Part shown: positions 5,377 through 6,106 of the stretch, one piece after another | Position numbering within the stretch: position 1 is the first letter of the stretch | Layout: every line of letters starts with the position of its first letter | DNA from: Actinomycetota bacterium | Lineage (GTDB): Bacteria; Actinomycetota; Actinomycetes; Actinomycetales; Microbacteriaceae | Direction of reading: 5' to 3' | Assembly: GCA_016870695.1 (NCBI GenBank) | Contig: VGAV01000158.1 | Coordinates: 1 to 6,106, forward strand | Length of the DNA stretch: 6,106 bases | The notes under the pieces: generated by a model | What the model was told of the DNA's origin: nothing | What the model saw: only the letters and a program-made list of their open reading frames with translations | The model's database searches: none | Position numbers and translations under genes: made by a program

Positions 5377-5421
5377 ACGACGACCCCGGGCGCGGCGCGA
5401 GGCCGGGCCCGGGGTCGTCGT
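5377..5421. terminator. Bidirectional terminator hairpin between convergent M20 and FNT genes
   Basis: ACGACGACCCCGGGC (5377-5391) is perfectly complementary to 5407-5421, giving a 15-bp stem with a 15-base loop. It begins 5 bases past the FNT stop on the minus strand and lies between two convergent genes. No clear T-tract follows, as is common for terminators in GC-rich actinobacteria. It would fold equally well in transcripts from either strand. Confidence 0.7.
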
Positions 5422-5426
5422 CGTGG

Positions 5427-6089
5427 TCAGGCCGAGACCTTGGTCCGGACCTTCTCGCGCAGCTTCCGCGCCGGGGCCGTCTTGGCGTGGGTGGCGTAGA
5501 TCATGAACCCGACGAAGGTCAGGCCGCCGACGAGGTTGCCGAGGACGGTCGGGATCTCGTTCCAGATCAGGTAGTCGCCGATGGTGAAGTCCGCGCCGAG
5601 CATGAGCCCGATCGGGAACAGGAACATGTTGACCACCGAGTGCTCGAACCCCATGTAGAAGAAGAGCATGATCGGCATCCACATCGCGATGACCTTGCCA
5701 GGGAGGCTGTCCGACATCATCGCGCCGACGACGCCGGTCGAGACCATCCAGTTGCAGAGGACGCCGCGGACGAACAGGGTCAGCATGCCCGCGGCTCCGA
5801 ACTCGGAGTAGCCGACGGTGCGCCCTTCGCCGATGTGGCCGATGGCCTGACCGACCTCGCTCACGTCGGTCGAGAAGCCGTACGTGAAGACGATCGCCAT
5901 GAGGAGGGCGACGGTCAGGGCCCCGCCGAAGTTGCCGAGGAAGACGAGGCCCCAGTTGCGCAGCATGCCGCGCAGGGTCACCCCGGGCCGCCGGTCGAGC
6001 AGCGCGAGCGGTACCAGCGTGAACACACCGGTCAGCAGGTCGAAGCCGAGCAGGTAGAGCATGACGAAGCCGACGGGGAACAGCAGGGC
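5427..6089 (-). CDS. Formate/nitrite transporter (FNT) family channel, N-terminus missing, frame interrupted near right edge
   Basis: This is an FNT-type pentameric membrane channel for small monovalent anions such as formate or nitrite. The readable part is 220 codons, from just after a TGA at 6092-6090 to the stop at 5429-5427. Counting from the Met at 6062, family features are GFDLLTG (6-12, compare GADLFTS in FocA), LRNWGLVFLGNFGGAL (34-49), LCNWMVSTGVVGAMM (102-116) and GFEHSVVNMFLFPIG (138-152). The last carries the central pore His (H141). Five hydrophobic helices are visible. FocA has 285 residues and six helices, so about 80 N-terminal residues, including helix 1, are absent. The nine codons before the Met (ALLFPVGFV) clearly belong to the family, so 6062 is not the true start. 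The tail ends in a basic stretch (ARKLREKVRTKVSA). Cargo cannot be told from this. Confidence 0.8.
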   Translation of the reverse strand, partial: ALLFPVGFVMLYLLGFDLLTGVFTLVPLALLDRRPGVTLRGMLRNWGLVFLGNFGGALTVALLMAIVFTYGFSTDVSEVGQAIGHIGEGRTVGYSEFGAAGMLTLFVRGVLCNWMVSTGVVGAMMSDSLPGKVIAMWMPIMLFFYMGFEHSVVNMFLFPIGLMLGADFTIGDYLIWNEIPTVLGNLVGGLTFVGFMIYATHAKTAPARKLREKVRTKVSA

Positions 6090-6106
6090 TCATATCAGCG
6101 GCGACC

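Noticed and set aside
3882..5378. Antisense open frame of 498 codons over the M20 gene
   Set aside because: It is an Arg/Gly/Val/Asp-rich shadow of a gene with all M20 motifs on the plus strand.
5427..6062. A complete short FNT gene starting at Met 6062
   Set aside because: Family-like residues (ALLFPVGFV) continue upstream of that Met, helix 1 would be lacking, and no ribosome binding site precedes it.

Overview
The window is high-GC DNA with G/C-ending codons and ATGA/TGATG gene overlaps. It also has -10 boxes of the TAnnnT kind placed directly before ATG codons that lack a Shine-Dalgarno. Together these point to an actinobacterium, and the protein style and intergenic repeats fit Microbacteriaceae (Microbacterium-like). 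That placement is an inference from style, not from a database match.

Layout. Positions 1-290 (minus strand) hold the N-terminus of an NCS1-family nucleobase/allantoin-type permease, running off the left edge. A 160-bp divergent promoter region follows, with two copies of one inverted repeat (TGTGAAGT-N6-TTCACA) exactly 53 bp apart. Then comes an XRE-HTH/cupin regulator (451-1041), probably leaderless. A repeat-rich spacer (1042-1257) precedes a tight operon uraD-uraH-hpxO (1258-3295). A second spacer (3296-3591) is mostly two near-identical copies of an 82-bp palindromic repeat. It is followed by a translationally coupled pair: a small AhpD/carboxymuconolactone-decarboxylase-like CxxC protein (3592-3942) and an M20 metallohydrolase (3942-5231). 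A long perfect hairpin at 5377-5421 separates this pair from a convergent formate/nitrite-type (FNT) channel gene on the minus strand. The start of that gene is missing, and its reading frame is interrupted by a TGA 15 bases from the right edge.

How it fits together. HpxO (FAD-dependent urate hydroxylase), UraH (5-hydroxyisourate hydrolase) and UraD (OHCU decarboxylase) form the complete three-step route from urate to (S)-allantoin. A flavin monooxygenase takes the place of classical uricase. The divergent permease probably imports a purine-related substrate, and the XRE-cupin regulator probably controls both directions through the paired operators. The AhpD-like/M20 pair has no assigned substrate; it may be an adjacent unrelated operon or an accessory to nitrogen scavenging. 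No purine oxidase, allantoinase or allantoate amidohydrolase is visible in the window. I found no clear new defence or mobile system. The most notable items are the paired operators, the two related intergenic repeat families, the uncharacterised AhpD-like/M20 pair and the interrupted FNT gene.
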